Below are positions 1 to 7,799 of a stretch of DNA of 39,651 bases, one piece after another. How positions within the stretch are numbered: the stretch's first letter is position 1; every line of letters starts with the position of its first letter. Below the pieces are notes generated by a model. That model searched no databases. It was not told the origin of the DNA and saw nothing but the letters and a program-made list of their open reading frames with translations. The DNA comes from Prevotella sp. Its GTDB lineage: Bacteria; Bacteroidota; Bacteroidia; Bacteroidales; Bacteroidaceae. The position numbers and the translations under genes were made by a program. The stretch is taken from the NCBI GenBank assembly GCA_017413085.1, contig JAFPVC010000019.1:1-39651 (forward strand), read 5' to 3'.

Positions 1-1
1 G

Positions 2-181
2 AATGCGATGGGGTGGACAGAAGAAAAAAGGTGCAATTTCAAGAAAGTAAGAGATTGGTATATTGAAAACAATTACACCTCAGACCTTGGAGCGTGTTCT
101 ATTGACCTAAACATACCAATAGTGGATGTCTATTTAGATGTTGCTACATGGCAAGAAATGGTTCCCAAATATTATTTATAA
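2..181 (+). CDS. 3' end of an unknown gene (partial)
   Basis: An open frame enters from the left edge and gives 59 residues before a TAA. Codon use is plausible. The peptide is rich in aromatic and acidic residues and contains KKVRDWYIENNY and a C-terminal WQEMVPKYYL. I do not recognise the family. The start lies outside the window, so its length and operon partners are unknown. Confidence 0.5.
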   Translation, partial: NAMGWTEEKRCNFKKVRDWYIENNYTSDLGACSIDLNIPIVDVYLDVATWQEMVPKYYL

Positions 182-300
182 ACATCTGTGTGTGTTAATT
201 AATCATAAAATATCAATAGTGCCTGTTCAAATTAATACAAAATGGACATTTTTTGAGGTACGCAATGTATAATCTATATAATATAGCGCGCGCGAGGAAA

Positions 301-332
301 TTTGAATATTCCAATTTTACTTTATAATTTTG
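301..332 (+). promoter_or_regulatory. Bacteroidetes-type promoter
   Basis: TTTG (301-304) is separated by exactly 20 bases from TAATTTTG (325-332), matching the TTTG-N19/20-TAnnTTTG consensus. No gene start follows closely. The predicted transcript would run through the first copy of the CAACTTG motif (396-415). Confidence 0.6.
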
Positions 333-484
333 CAATTGAAATACAATTGGTGGAGATTATCTTCTGCCTTTGTAAATCAATGGCAGGGATGCTTACAACT
401 TGAATATTTGCCAGAAAATCAAATACACGTAGGCTTCCTGTCATTTTTTTAGAGAATTAGATGTTTAATTTAAAAAAAAATGTG

Positions 485-492
485 TATCTTTG
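485..492 (+). promoter_or_regulatory. -7 box of the putative small RNA promoter
   Basis: TATCTTTG fits the TAnnTTTG -7 consensus and is followed by CA, as at other promoters here. The -33 region is A/T-rich without a clean TTTG, so this is weaker than the promoter at 301. It would start transcription a few bases before the large inverted repeat. Confidence 0.45.
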
Positions 493-497
493 CATTA

Positions 498-663
498 TAT
501 TTAGAAAAGGAAGTGCCTTCAACTTGTAGATTCGCCAGATCAACAACATACCAACAGGCACGGAGAAAACAACTCGCTGACACAGCGGGCTGTTCTCTGT
601 GGTTGTGTATAGGCCTCTGGCGAAGCCTTCAAGTTGACACGGAGACAGTCCGCTTCTTTTTTT
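498..663 (+). ncRNA. Putative structured small RNA
   Basis: The stretch between the -7 box and a T-run can fold into one long arm. CAACTTG (520-526) pairs with 630-636 and TTCGCCAGA (531-539) pairs with 616-624. Inside, GAGAA..CA pairs with TGTTCTC, and CGCTG-aca-CAGCG forms a terminal hairpin (about 574-587). It is followed by CGGA-gacag-TCCG (640-652) and then a T-rich run to 663, resembling an intrinsic terminator. No good coding frame fits. The fold also resembles a recombination-site hairpin such as an integron attC site, but no integron integrase is visible. The RNA call rests on structure and signals only. Confidence 0.4.
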
Positions 664-906
664 CAATAATAACGTCCTATATAGACTGTTAGAGGACAAC
701 TTGAAAATTCGCCATTATGAAGAGATTTATTACCTACACGATGCCATCAGCATCCGCCATTAGAGCAGAGCCATGTGAATCATAGCCGTAAAGTTAAGTT
801 GGCAAGCTCGGATAGAATCTTGATATGTATCCGCAAAACGCAACAAGACCTTCTACCCAACATAATACGTTAAGATTTAGGAATAACAACTTTAATTTTT
901 ACCATT

Positions 907-1002
907 ATGATTATCACACTTTTAGTAATTTACTTCGGCTTTAAGTTTGGGATTGCCCTCACAAAAGCTACATTCTCTGGTACTTATTACAGAGACAGAT
1001 AA
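907..1002 (+). CDS. Possible 31-residue membrane peptide
   Basis: ATG to TAA encodes 31 residues. MIITLLVIYFGFKFGIAL forms one hydrophobic segment, followed by a polar tail ending GTYYRDR. No clear Shine-Dalgarno or promoter box is present, but Bacteroidetes often lack one. A single-pass small membrane protein is plausible; chance is not excluded. It lies 86 bases upstream of the secreted-protein gene. Confidence 0.3.
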   Translation: MIITLLVIYFGFKFGIALTKATFSGTYYRDR

Positions 1003-1088
1003 GGCTTGAAATTAATCAAGCAAGTAATTAACGATTAGTAAACTAAAAAACAAAAACTAATTGTTATATCCTTAAAACCACAACGATT

Positions 1089-1802
1089 ATGAAAAAGATA
1101 TTTATTGCTCTGTTGTCAGTAGTTTGTGTAAACGTGTCAGCTCAAAAAAACACAACGGTCGAAGAACCGGAGTTCTTTAATACCTATCATATTCTTGTCT
1201 CTGACACAACCATGATGCCCCTCCCTAAAGAAAAGGGAAAAATAGGCAAGCATCAGAACAAGGTTTCCAAATGGTCATCTATCGTAAGAAAAGCATCCAC
1301 CGCCGCAGGTGCATTAGGAGTATTGGGTGCAGTTACAGGTAAGACTTCCGGCACAACAGGATTGAAAGCTATTCGAGCTGCTTCCTCTGTGGATGCCGCC
1401 GCAGGTGCAGCCAACACTCTTGCCGGACAAAAAGGAATGGATGTTATCTTCAAGGGAGCCCATTCGCCGTATGTGGTAAAGAAAAATGCCATGAGGGACA
1501 TTTGTATTATCGCCACTCTTTATAGTAATAACATAAACCCTATGGATTATTATAGGATTGTCAAGCTTAATACCAGTAAGAAGGAGCGTAGAATCCAAAT
1601 ACGTGAAATAGAGACTTCTCTCTTAGGCTCATCCAAAGAGCAGGGATATTTGCCTTTTGAAGCTCACAGGGAAAGCAAGACGGCTTGTATGATAACAATA
1701 CAAGGGGAAGACGTGGAGCCAGGTGAGTATGCTATATTGGCATTTGGCGGTTCTCTCGGAACAGCTGGGATGTTTTCTGTTGCTACCTTCAGTGTTCAGT
1801 AA
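1089..1802 (+). CDS. Secreted protein of unknown function
   Basis: 237 residues. An N-terminal signal peptide (residues 1-18, MKKIFIALLSVVCVNVSA) with likely cleavage before QK points to export. Residues about 70-117 are Ala/Gly-rich and could form a glycine-zipper-like helix pair. The C-terminal half is ordinary mixed alpha/beta in composition and ends in a hydrophobic FGGSLGTAGMFSVATFSVQ segment. I do not recognise the family. It is convergent with the next gene and shares a terminator hairpin with it. It sits next to the recombinase genes and is likely accessory. Confidence 0.75.
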   Translation: MKKIFIALLSVVCVNVSAQKNTTVEEPEFFNTYHILVSDTTMMPLPKEKGKIGKHQNKVSKWSSIVRKASTAAGALGVLGAVTGKTSGTTGLKAIRAASSVDAAAGAANTLAGQKGMDVIFKGAHSPYVVKKNAMRDICIIATLYSNNINPMDYYRIVKLNTSKKERRIQIREIETSLLGSSKEQGYLPFEAHRESKTACMITIQGEDVEPGEYAILAFGGSLGTAGMFSVATFSVQ

Positions 1803-1831
1803 ATACTCATAGCTAAGACAAACAATACTCA

Positions 1832-1868
1832 AAATTGTGGATGTGTTATTACGGCGCATCCACAATTT
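1832..1868. terminator. Bidirectional hairpin terminator
   Basis: AAATTGTGGATG (1832-1843) pairs perfectly with CATCCACAATTT (1857-1868) around a 13-base loop. It lies between two convergent genes and touches the stop codon of the minus-strand one. T-rich sequence follows on the plus strand. Confidence 0.6.
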
Positions 1869-2832
1869 ACTTTTGTATATTGTATTTAGCCTTTTTTATT
1901 GACTCCTTTATCTCTTGATATTTAGCTTCTCTTCTTTCACCCCATATCTCCCCCTTGTCATTACCATAATAATTATCCTTATTCCTGTAGCATCTGATAA
2001 TTCGATTTACGGAAGTTCTAAAAACTTTTCTGTTCTCATTAGGATAGAAATCCAGATAGAAAGCATTTTTCAGCAGATTTAGTATTTTTACTTTCTCTTT
2101 CTCCTTATCCTGTTCCTTGATATTTTCCTTATCCACCGACAAACCAAGGTTTATGATAGCCAAGATACAGTAGCCTGCAACTGCTTTATCTTCGCTACCG
2201 CATACAATCATTTTTATTGTTTGAATTACACGAGGTCTCCATTCCTCATTGCGGAGATTCTGCTCTAAGGTAAAGCATTGAATATCCGTCGTTTCGTTCC
2301 TTACCTCATTTCCTTGCACTGTCAAAGGATTGGAATACTCGTTCTCGACAAGGTAGAAGCAAGCCCCCTCAACTCTTCCCAAATTCAATACATAGTCTTT
2401 GTTTAGCTTGCTTGTTTGGGGTACACTAAGTTCGTTCGCATGGTTAAGGTTTCGTATATATGGTGTAAAGTCAAATGTTTTAGATGGTTGTTTCCTAGCG
2501 TATTGTTCGCAATAGTTGTAAGCACTAATAAAACCATTTGCGAAAAGTCTTCCCATTAGAGAATCCTCTAAGCAGGTTCCTTTGTCCGAACTTTTAACAT
2601 CCGTCCATTTGTCATAATATGCTTGAAGCTTCGCTTTCGTTGCTTCACTGATTTGTACACAGCTTCTTTCGCTATTATACCATTTCATTACATGTGTTGT
2701 GTATTTATACACAGCCACAAAAGGTTGGAAGCCATCTACTGATTGTGCATTGAAATTCCTTTCCTTGCCATTCATGGCAATATGGATTTTTTGTTCGATT
2801 GTGTTGTATTGGAAAAATTTTACAGGTTCCAT
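1867..2832 (-). CDS. Unknown protein downstream of recombinase
   Basis: 321 residues starting MEPVKFFQYNTIEQKIHIAM. It begins 8 bases after the integrase stop codon, so the two are very probably cotranscribed. It is soluble, with a strongly charged stretch near residue 250 (KEQDKEKEKVK) and a Lys-rich C-terminus. I see no catalytic motif. Position suggests a function tied to the integrated element, either a recombination accessory factor or cargo, but this is inference from location only. Confidence 0.75.
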   Translation of the reverse strand: MEPVKFFQYNTIEQKIHIAMNGKERNFNAQSVDGFQPFVAVYKYTTHVMKWYNSERSCVQISEATKAKLQAYYDKWTDVKSSDKGTCLEDSLMGRLFANGFISAYNYCEQYARKQPSKTFDFTPYIRNLNHANELSVPQTSKLNKDYVLNLGRVEGACFYLVENEYSNPLTVQGNEVRNETTDIQCFTLEQNLRNEEWRPRVIQTIKMIVCGSEDKAVAGYCILAIINLGLSVDKENIKEQDKEKEKVKILNLLKNAFYLDFYPNENRKVFRTSVNRIIRCYRNKDNYYGNDKGEIWGERREAKYQEIKESIKKAKYNIQK

Positions 2833-2840
2833 GATTCAAT

Positions 2841-4127
2841 TTATATTAAGTTAAATTTACTCATTGCACTTGCTTTGGTCTCGTCTGCCACATCTACGTA
2901 TGGTTTCATAGCCTTATAGTCGCTGTGACCAGTCCACTTCATAATGACGTTTGCAGGAATACCGAGAAGGATGGCGTTGCAGATAAACGTCCTGCGTCCT
3001 GCATGGGTTCCTATCAGTTCGTACTTAGGCAGAGTCTCGTCTATGCGTTGCTGACCTCGATAGTAGGTAAGGTGAACAGGGGTGTCTATACCTGCCAGTT
3101 CGCATAATTCTTTCAAATAGTCGTTCATTTTCTGATTGCTGATGACGGGTAGAGCCTTGTCATCTTTGAACGGAATATCCTTGTACTTGTCGAGCAGAGC
3201 TTGACTATGTTTGTTTAGCTCTATTCTTAGATGGTCGGTGGTCTTTATTGTCGTTATCTCGATATAGTCATCCTTGATGTCGCTTCTACGGAGATTATAA
3301 GCATCAGAATATCTTAAACCAGTGAAGCAACAGAAGAAAAACACATCCCTCACGCGCTCCAGATACTGTTTGCTCTCTGGAATACTATATTCACGAAGCT
3401 GCTCCTGCTCCTTTCTGGTAAGAAAGATAATAGGCTTTTCTGGGGTCTTCAATTTGGGTTTATATGAGTTGAATGAAGCGTTGTCATGGTAGCCTTTCTT
3501 CATGCTCCAGCGCAAGAACCATTTGAGGAAGCCTAACTGCTTCGCAATAGTGCTGTTGCGCATGTTCAATTGATTGCCGAGAAAGAAAACATAATTATTA
3601 AGACCTTCCTCCGTAAAATCATCAAATTCAAGGTCAGGATTGAAGTCTTGTAGATGATTACGCTGTGCAGCGAACTTCTCATAAGTGGCTTTGGTCCAAC
3701 CATTGAGCTGTCCGTTTTCTTCTGTGAATTCATCATAAATTTCCCAAAAAGATTTTGGGGAATGTTCCTCTTCCTCCTTTATCTCGTTTATTTTTGTTCT
3801 TACATTATACATTTCTTTCAGTTGCTCAGCCGTTGGCATGAGTTCCTTCAATTCAAACTCCTTGAATATGTCTTGTACCAATGTATAACTTCGCATGAGT
3901 TCTGCATTTATCTCTGCAGCGGACACTTTCAATTTGTTCGTGCATCCGTTTTTTACACGCTGCTTGGTTGCATCCCATTTACTTGCATCAATACGATAGC
4001 ACATAACGAAGTCTACACGATGTCCATCATAGTTTACCCTCATTCGGATAGGAACATTTTCAGTAATGGTTACTCCATTCTTTTTCCTTCCTTCAAGTGC
4101 AAAAATGATATTTCTTTTTATGTTCAT
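2841..4127 (-). CDS. Tyrosine recombinase (integrase)
   Basis: 428 residues, full length for Bacteroidetes element integrases. The N-terminal about 120 residues are an arm-binding type domain (MRVNYDGHRVDFVMC..., KWDATKQRV). A SAM-like core-binding domain (about 125-220) follows, then the catalytic domain. All catalytic residues are present: R272 (GLRYSD), K295, H375 and R378 (HAGRR), H401 (TGHSDY) and nucleophile Y410. It should integrate or excise DNA by site-specific recombination. It is the first gene of a two-gene minus-strand unit. Repeated TTACACCC boxes lie directly upstream and may be arm sites or operators. The partner attachment site is not identifiable from this window alone. Confidence 0.93.
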   Translation of the reverse strand: MNIKRNIIFALEGRKKNGVTITENVPIRMRVNYDGHRVDFVMCYRIDASKWDATKQRVKNGCTNKLKVSAAEINAELMRSYTLVQDIFKEFELKELMPTAEQLKEMYNVRTKINEIKEEEEHSPKSFWEIYDEFTEENGQLNGWTKATYEKFAAQRNHLQDFNPDLEFDDFTEEGLNNYVFFLGNQLNMRNSTIAKQLGFLKWFLRWSMKKGYHDNASFNSYKPKLKTPEKPIIFLTRKEQEQLREYSIPESKQYLERVRDVFFFCCFTGLRYSDAYNLRRSDIKDDYIEITTIKTTDHLRIELNKHSQALLDKYKDIPFKDDKALPVISNQKMNDYLKELCELAGIDTPVHLTYYRGQQRIDETLPKYELIGTHAGRRTFICNAILLGIPANVIMKWTGHSDYKAMKPYVDVADETKASAMSKFNLI

Positions 4128-4132
4128 AACAA

Positions 4133-4179
4133 TATTTTTTTGGTGTAAACTAAAAATTTACACCCAAAATTACACCCAA
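4133..4179. repeat. TTACACCC boxes upstream of the integrase
   Basis: GGTGTAAA and TTTACACC form an inverted pair around a 7-base spacer, and a further ATTACACCCAAAA follows, making three boxes in under 50 bases. They begin a few bases upstream of the integrase start codon. Such clustering fits integrase arm-binding sites or an autoregulatory operator. Confidence 0.45.
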
Positions 4180-4344
4180 AAATTGAAATATCCAAATATT
4201 ATTTATGATTTTATATTTTTTTAATTATTATAAAACGCTTTGTTTCAGAGGGTTTTAGATGTTACTTGATTGTCAATGATATAATAGATGAGAGAGCTGT
4301 TCTCTCCGCAATATCATTTGAATATTGAGAATCTATAGTTATAG

Positions 4345-4391
4345 CGCCTAGTTTTACATCTCAAAATGTAAAGCTGGGTGTTTTTTATTTT
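4345..4391 (+). terminator. Hairpin with T-run near the 3' end of trmO
   Basis: TTTTACAT, a 6-base loop and ATGTAAA form the core, extended by CC/GG and AG/CT pairs, and TTTTTTATTTT follows on the plus strand. Orientation fits a transcript coming from the left. It could also protect or end the minus-strand operon whose last stop is at 4385. Two more small inverted repeats (GAGAGA/TCTCTC near 4290, CAATAT/ATATTG near 4310) lie just left of it. Confidence 0.4.
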
Positions 4392-5047
4392 GCAACTTTC
4401 ACCTCTGTTACTGTCAACGTTCCGTCACTTACAGTGAAGTGAACATCATAGCAGGCATACTGCATACCATACTCACGACCCGGGTCCTCGTGGTAATGCG
4501 GACGTGGGTCCTGCTCCAGTATATCCTTGAGTGTCGACAACAGATGCTCCGGCAATCTGCCCAATGCTTCTTCACTGAATTCCACCTTGAGCGGCTGCCA
4601 GTTCACCGTGTCGGTAAAACCCGCACGCGCTTCTGCATGGGCATCGGTATATGGTATATAAGGCTTGATGTCATATATTGCCGTGCCATCCATCAGGTCT
4701 GCACCGCTGACATGGATTACTGGTGCATCTGCACAATCATAATCTATACGTTCGATGCGCACCGACGACAGTCCTATGGGGTTTGGTCTGAACGGACTGC
4801 GCGTGGCAAACACACCCATCTGCCTATTTCCACCCAGACGCGGCGGTCTCACCGTGAGTGCGTCACGCTGCGAACACTGCCACAGCAACCACAGATAATC
4901 AAACTCTTCAAGTCCTCGCACAGCATCTGGCGAGCGGTAGCGACTTTCAAACACTATCCGTCCAGTAAGCCCGGCCACGATACCCGCCTGCCGCGGTATG
5001 CCGAACTTCGACCTGAAAGCGCCATGATAAACGGCTATTGGCTTCAT
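4385..5047 (-). CDS. trmO: tRNA (N6-threonylcarbamoyladenosine37-N6)-methyltransferase TrmO
   Basis: 220 residues of the TrmO/TsaA (UPF0066) family, which methylates t6A37 of tRNA-Thr using S-adenosylmethionine. The signature GVFATRSPFRPNPIGLS and the later DGTAIYDIKPYIPY and DPRPHY are all present. The start is set at the ATG that overlaps the preceding TGA as ATGA, preceded by GGGAGAG; an in-frame ATG further upstream lies inside the preceding gene. It is the last gene of the rdgB operon. Length and motifs are normal for the long form with a C-terminal beta domain. Confidence 0.93.
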   Translation of the reverse strand: MKPIAVYHGAFRSKFGIPRQAGIVAGLTGRIVFESRYRSPDAVRGLEEFDYLWLLWQCSQRDALTVRPPRLGGNRQMGVFATRSPFRPNPIGLSSVRIERIDYDCADAPVIHVSGADLMDGTAIYDIKPYIPYTDAHAEARAGFTDTVNWQPLKVEFSEEALGRLPEHLLSTLKDILEQDPRPHYHEDPGREYGMQYACYDVHFTVSDGTLTVTEVKVAK

Positions 5048-5676
5048 CTCTCCCATTTCTGCCTTATTATCTGTTCTATCACTTCTGCCGTGCGCTCCCA
5101 TCCTAACAAAGAAGAATTAATGCAAAGGTCATAACTGCCAGCGGCTCCCCACGTCTTGGATGTGTAGAAGTTGTAGTAGGCTGCCCTCTGCGCCTCCTTA
5201 CGTTCTATATAACGCCGCGCCTCGTCGGCCGTACATTCCCGGCGCCGTGCCACCTCTCTTATCCTGTCGTCGTTATCCGCCGTAATGAATACGGAAAACA
5301 GACGTGGACTCTCACGCAGGATATAGTCGGCGCACCGGCCAACGAACACGCAGTTGCCCTCTTTCGAAGCCTTGTATATCGCTTCGCTCTGTATGCGGAA
5401 GAGTTCTTCCTGCGACATGCTGTTGCTGTAGAATGCACCTGACATTCTGCCCAGTCTGCCGGAGAATGCGCCGAAGAGTGTCTTCAGTGTACCGTGGTTT
5501 TCATCCTGCTGCTCAAATATTTTGGGATTGAACCCACTGCGCTCTGCAGCCATATTGAGCAGTTCGCGGTCATAGAAACTGCATCCCATGTCGTCTGCCA
5601 GTTTACGGGCTATTTCGCATCCGCCACTGCCAAGCTGGCGTCCTACGCTGATTATCAGGTTATGTTTTGTCTCCAT
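5044..5676 (-). CDS. Cytidylate kinase-like protein
   Basis: 210 residues. The start LIISVGRQLGSGGCEIARKL is a P-loop-like GRQLGSGG motif of the cytidylate kinase-like family (PF13189). FYDRELL and an RxxE...R lid-type segment (REVARRRECTADEARRYIERKEAQRAA, here broken by position only) follow. A phosphotransferase role is expected; the physiological substrate of this family is not settled. It begins 5 bases after the MATE gene stop and overlaps trmO by four bases, so translation is coupled. Confidence 0.85.
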   Translation of the reverse strand: METKHNLIISVGRQLGSGGCEIARKLADDMGCSFYDRELLNMAAERSGFNPKIFEQQDENHGTLKTLFGAFSGRLGRMSGAFYSNSMSQEELFRIQSEAIYKASKEGNCVFVGRCADYILRESPRLFSVFITADNDDRIREVARRRECTADEARRYIERKEAQRAAYYNFYTSKTWGAAGSYDLCINSSLLGWERTAEVIEQIIRQKWER

Positions 5677-5681
5677 ATTCC

Positions 5682-7043
5682 TTAATCCTTATTCCTTATT
5701 CCATTAAACTTCCTTACGTAAATCCACAACATCACATACGCCATTATGGCCGCAATGCCATCCGACAAAGGCAGTGACAGCCATATACCATCCAGCGCAA
5801 GAAACCTTGGCAGCACGGCTATCAGCGGCACGAGTATCAGCATCTGGCGCGACAGGCTGAGAAATATGCTCACCTTGGCCTTGCCTATCGACTGGAAGAA
5901 GTTGGTAATAACCATCTGTGCGCCGATAATAAGAAACAATGCCATGTTGTAGCGCATGGCCACAACCGACTTGCTTATCAGCTCCGCATCTGTAGTGAAC
6001 AGCCTTGCGCACTGCCATGGCAGAAACATTGCAATGAAGAAACCCACGGCGCATACTGCGGTACCTGCAAATACTGCCAGCCTCAGCACCTCAAACATGC
6101 GGTTGTAGTTCTGCGCACCATAGTTATATCCGGCTATCGGCTGCATACCCTGGCACACACCCATTGTTACCATCACGAACACAAAGCACAGGCGGTTAGA
6201 TATACCGTAGGCACCCACGGCCATGTCGCCACCATACTGCATGAGGCTATTGTTGATGAATATGACCACAAGGCAGGCACAAGCATTCATTGCAAACGGC
6301 GATATGCCGATGCTGATGATATTGCGCACGATTGGCATTTCTACACGAAACTTTGAATAGTTAAAATGCAGAAACTGCCTGCGGTCGCTGAACAACCGCC
6401 ACTGCCATGCCAAGGCCAGCATCTGCGACAGAATCGTAGCATAGGCTGCACCGCGTATTCCTAACCTGAGGGTATAGATAAACAGAGGGTCAAGTATGGC
6501 ATTCACCACCACGGTGAATATTGTGATATACATTGCCGTGCGCGGCTTGCCGGCAGAGCGCAGCACCGCATTGAGTCCGAAGTAGAGATGCGTTATGGCA
6601 TTGCCCAGCAGTATTATCACCATATACTCATGAGCATACGGCAAGGTTGCGTCGCTCGCTCCGAAGAAGCGCAGCACGGGGTCAAGAAACAACAGGCTGA
6701 GTCCGCCAAACGCTATGCCTATTATAATGTTCAGCATAACGCAGTTGCCCAGTATGCGATTTGCTATCTCATAATCGCGCTGTCCTAGTTTCACACTGAG
6801 GAAAGCAGCCGACCCCACCCCGATTGCAGCACCGAAGGCCGCTGACAGGTTCATGAACGGAAACGTGATAGCCAGTCCCGATATGGCCATTGCTCCTACG
6901 CCCTGGCCTATGAATATGCTGTCGACCATATTATACAGCGACGATGCTACCATCGCCACTATTGCCGGCAGTGCATATTGCAGCAGCAACTGTCCTACGG
7001 GTTTTGTTCCGAGTTCCAGTGCCGCCTGTTTATTATTGCTCAT
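5682..7043 (-). CDS. MATE family efflux transporter
   Basis: 453 residues, the usual size, with about twelve hydrophobic segments. The N-terminus carries the MATE pattern PAIVAMVASSLYNMVDSIFI followed by GVGAMAISGLA. Both halves contain the conserved GQAVQP-like region, here GVCQGMQPIAGYNYGA. It should be an inner-membrane cation-coupled exporter of drugs or metabolites. It sits between rdgB (39-base gap) and the kinase-like gene (5-base gap), and is one transcription unit with them. Confidence 0.93.
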   Translation of the reverse strand: MSNNKQAALELGTKPVGQLLLQYALPAIVAMVASSLYNMVDSIFIGQGVGAMAISGLAITFPFMNLSAAFGAAIGVGSAAFLSVKLGQRDYEIANRILGNCVMLNIIIGIAFGGLSLLFLDPVLRFFGASDATLPYAHEYMVIILLGNAITHLYFGLNAVLRSAGKPRTAMYITIFTVVVNAILDPLFIYTLRLGIRGAAYATILSQMLALAWQWRLFSDRRQFLHFNYSKFRVEMPIVRNIISIGISPFAMNACACLVVIFINNSLMQYGGDMAVGAYGISNRLCFVFVMVTMGVCQGMQPIAGYNYGAQNYNRMFEVLRLAVFAGTAVCAVGFFIAMFLPWQCARLFTTDAELISKSVVAMRYNMALFLIIGAQMVITNFFQSIGKAKVSIFLSLSRQMLILVPLIAVLPRFLALDGIWLSLPLSDGIAAIMAYVMLWIYVRKFNGIRNKD

Positions 7044-7082
7044 ATACTTCTTTATTCTGTAAAGCTTAAGCTTTTCTATTCT

Positions 7083-7730
7083 TCAACTTTTCAACTTTCT
7101 CTCCAGTCTTCTCATAGCCCTGCCGCGGTGTGATATGCTGTTTTTCTCCTCTCCACTCATTTCTGCGAAGGTGGTGGGCAGCAGCGTTGTTGGCTGACAC
7201 TCGTCCGGGTCTTCATTGTAAGGGAAGAATATCGGGTCGTAGCCGAAGCCCTCGTCGCCGTGACGCTCTATGGCTATCATGCCCTTCACCCTACCCACGA
7301 ACTGCATGGTCTGGTCGCCCTGTATGAGCGACACTACAGTCTTGAACTGTGCCGTGCGTTGCTCCTGCGGTGTATCGCTGAGCATCAACAGCAGTTTCTG
7401 CATGTTGGCTTCGGCATCATGGCTTTCTCCTGTGGCTTTCCATGCTCCCTCGCTGATTGTGGCATAGCGTGCAGAATACACTCCGGGCTTTCCCTTGAGT
7501 GCATCCACCTCAAGGCCTGTGTCGTCGGCGAAGCAGTCATAGCCATAGTGTTCCTTCACATAGCGTGCTTTCTCCAGAGAGTTTTCCTCCAGCGTTTCGT
7601 GTGTCTCCGGCAGTTCCTCATGACAGTCGATGTCGTTCAGCGACAGCACTTCATATCTGCCTGCCAATATCTGTCGCACCTCCTCCAGTTTGTGTACATT
7701 GTTGGTTGCGAATACAAGTTTTGGTATCAT
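7083..7730 (-). CDS. rdgB: Non-canonical purine NTP pyrophosphatase (XTP/dITP diphosphatase)
   Basis: 215 residues of the Ham1/RdgB family, which hydrolyses ITP, dITP and XTP to monophosphates and keeps deaminated purines out of DNA. Family motifs are clear: FATNNVHKLEEV at the start, FADDTGLEVDALKGKPGVYSA, GFGYDPIFFP and SHRGRAM near the end. GGAG precedes the ATG. It is the first gene of the operon that continues with the MATE transporter. Its promoter overlaps the last codons of the fic gene upstream. Confidence 0.95.
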   Translation of the reverse strand: MIPKLVFATNNVHKLEEVRQILAGRYEVLSLNDIDCHEELPETHETLEENSLEKARYVKEHYGYDCFADDTGLEVDALKGKPGVYSARYATISEGAWKATGESHDAEANMQKLLLMLSDTPQEQRTAQFKTVVSLIQGDQTMQFVGRVKGMIAIERHGDEGFGYDPIFFPYNEDPDECQPTTLLPTTFAEMSGEEKNSISHRGRAMRRLERKLKS

Positions 7731-7767
7731 ATCTCCTTTCTATTTAATCCTTTTTTGTTTCTGTATG

Positions 7768-7799
7768 CAAATTTACTGATTTTCTTTCTGACTTCCAAA
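7768..7799 (-). promoter_or_regulatory. Promoter of the rdgB operon, inside fic 3' end
   Basis: On the minus strand TTTG (7799-7796) is followed after exactly 20 bases by TAAATTTG (7775-7768). The -33 box and spacer encode the last residues and stop of the Fic protein. The 34-base block 7767-7800 is the same sequence as the promoter in front of fic itself (8879-8912), with one difference. Confidence 0.75.

Larger units (their letters stand above)
396..716 (+). repeat. CAACTTG-N4-TTYGCCA repeat set (three direct, one inverted)
   Basis: Direct copies are at 396-415, 520-539 and 697-714, each with CAACTTG, a 4-base spacer and TTTGCCA or TTCGCCA. An inverted copy at 616-636 reads TCTGGCGAA, 5 bases, CAAGTTG. 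The inverted copy pairs perfectly with both halves of the second direct copy (7 + 9 bp). Spacings between direct copies are 124 and 177 bases. Confidence 0.65.
182..906. other. Repeat-rich intergenic stretch with two promoters
   Basis: There is no convincing long gene here. The stretch holds a consensus promoter (301-332), a second -7 box (485-492), a structured RNA candidate (498-663) and three direct copies plus one inverted copy of a CAACTTG-N4/5-TTYGCCA(GA) motif. A GCGCGCGCG run lies near 286-294. These parts are listed separately. Confidence 0.6.

Noticed and set aside
4439-5134. Long plus-strand frame opposite trmO
   Set aside because: It is a shadow of the trmO and kinase-like genes, which have clear family motifs; its own translation is Cys/His/Arg-rich without a domain.
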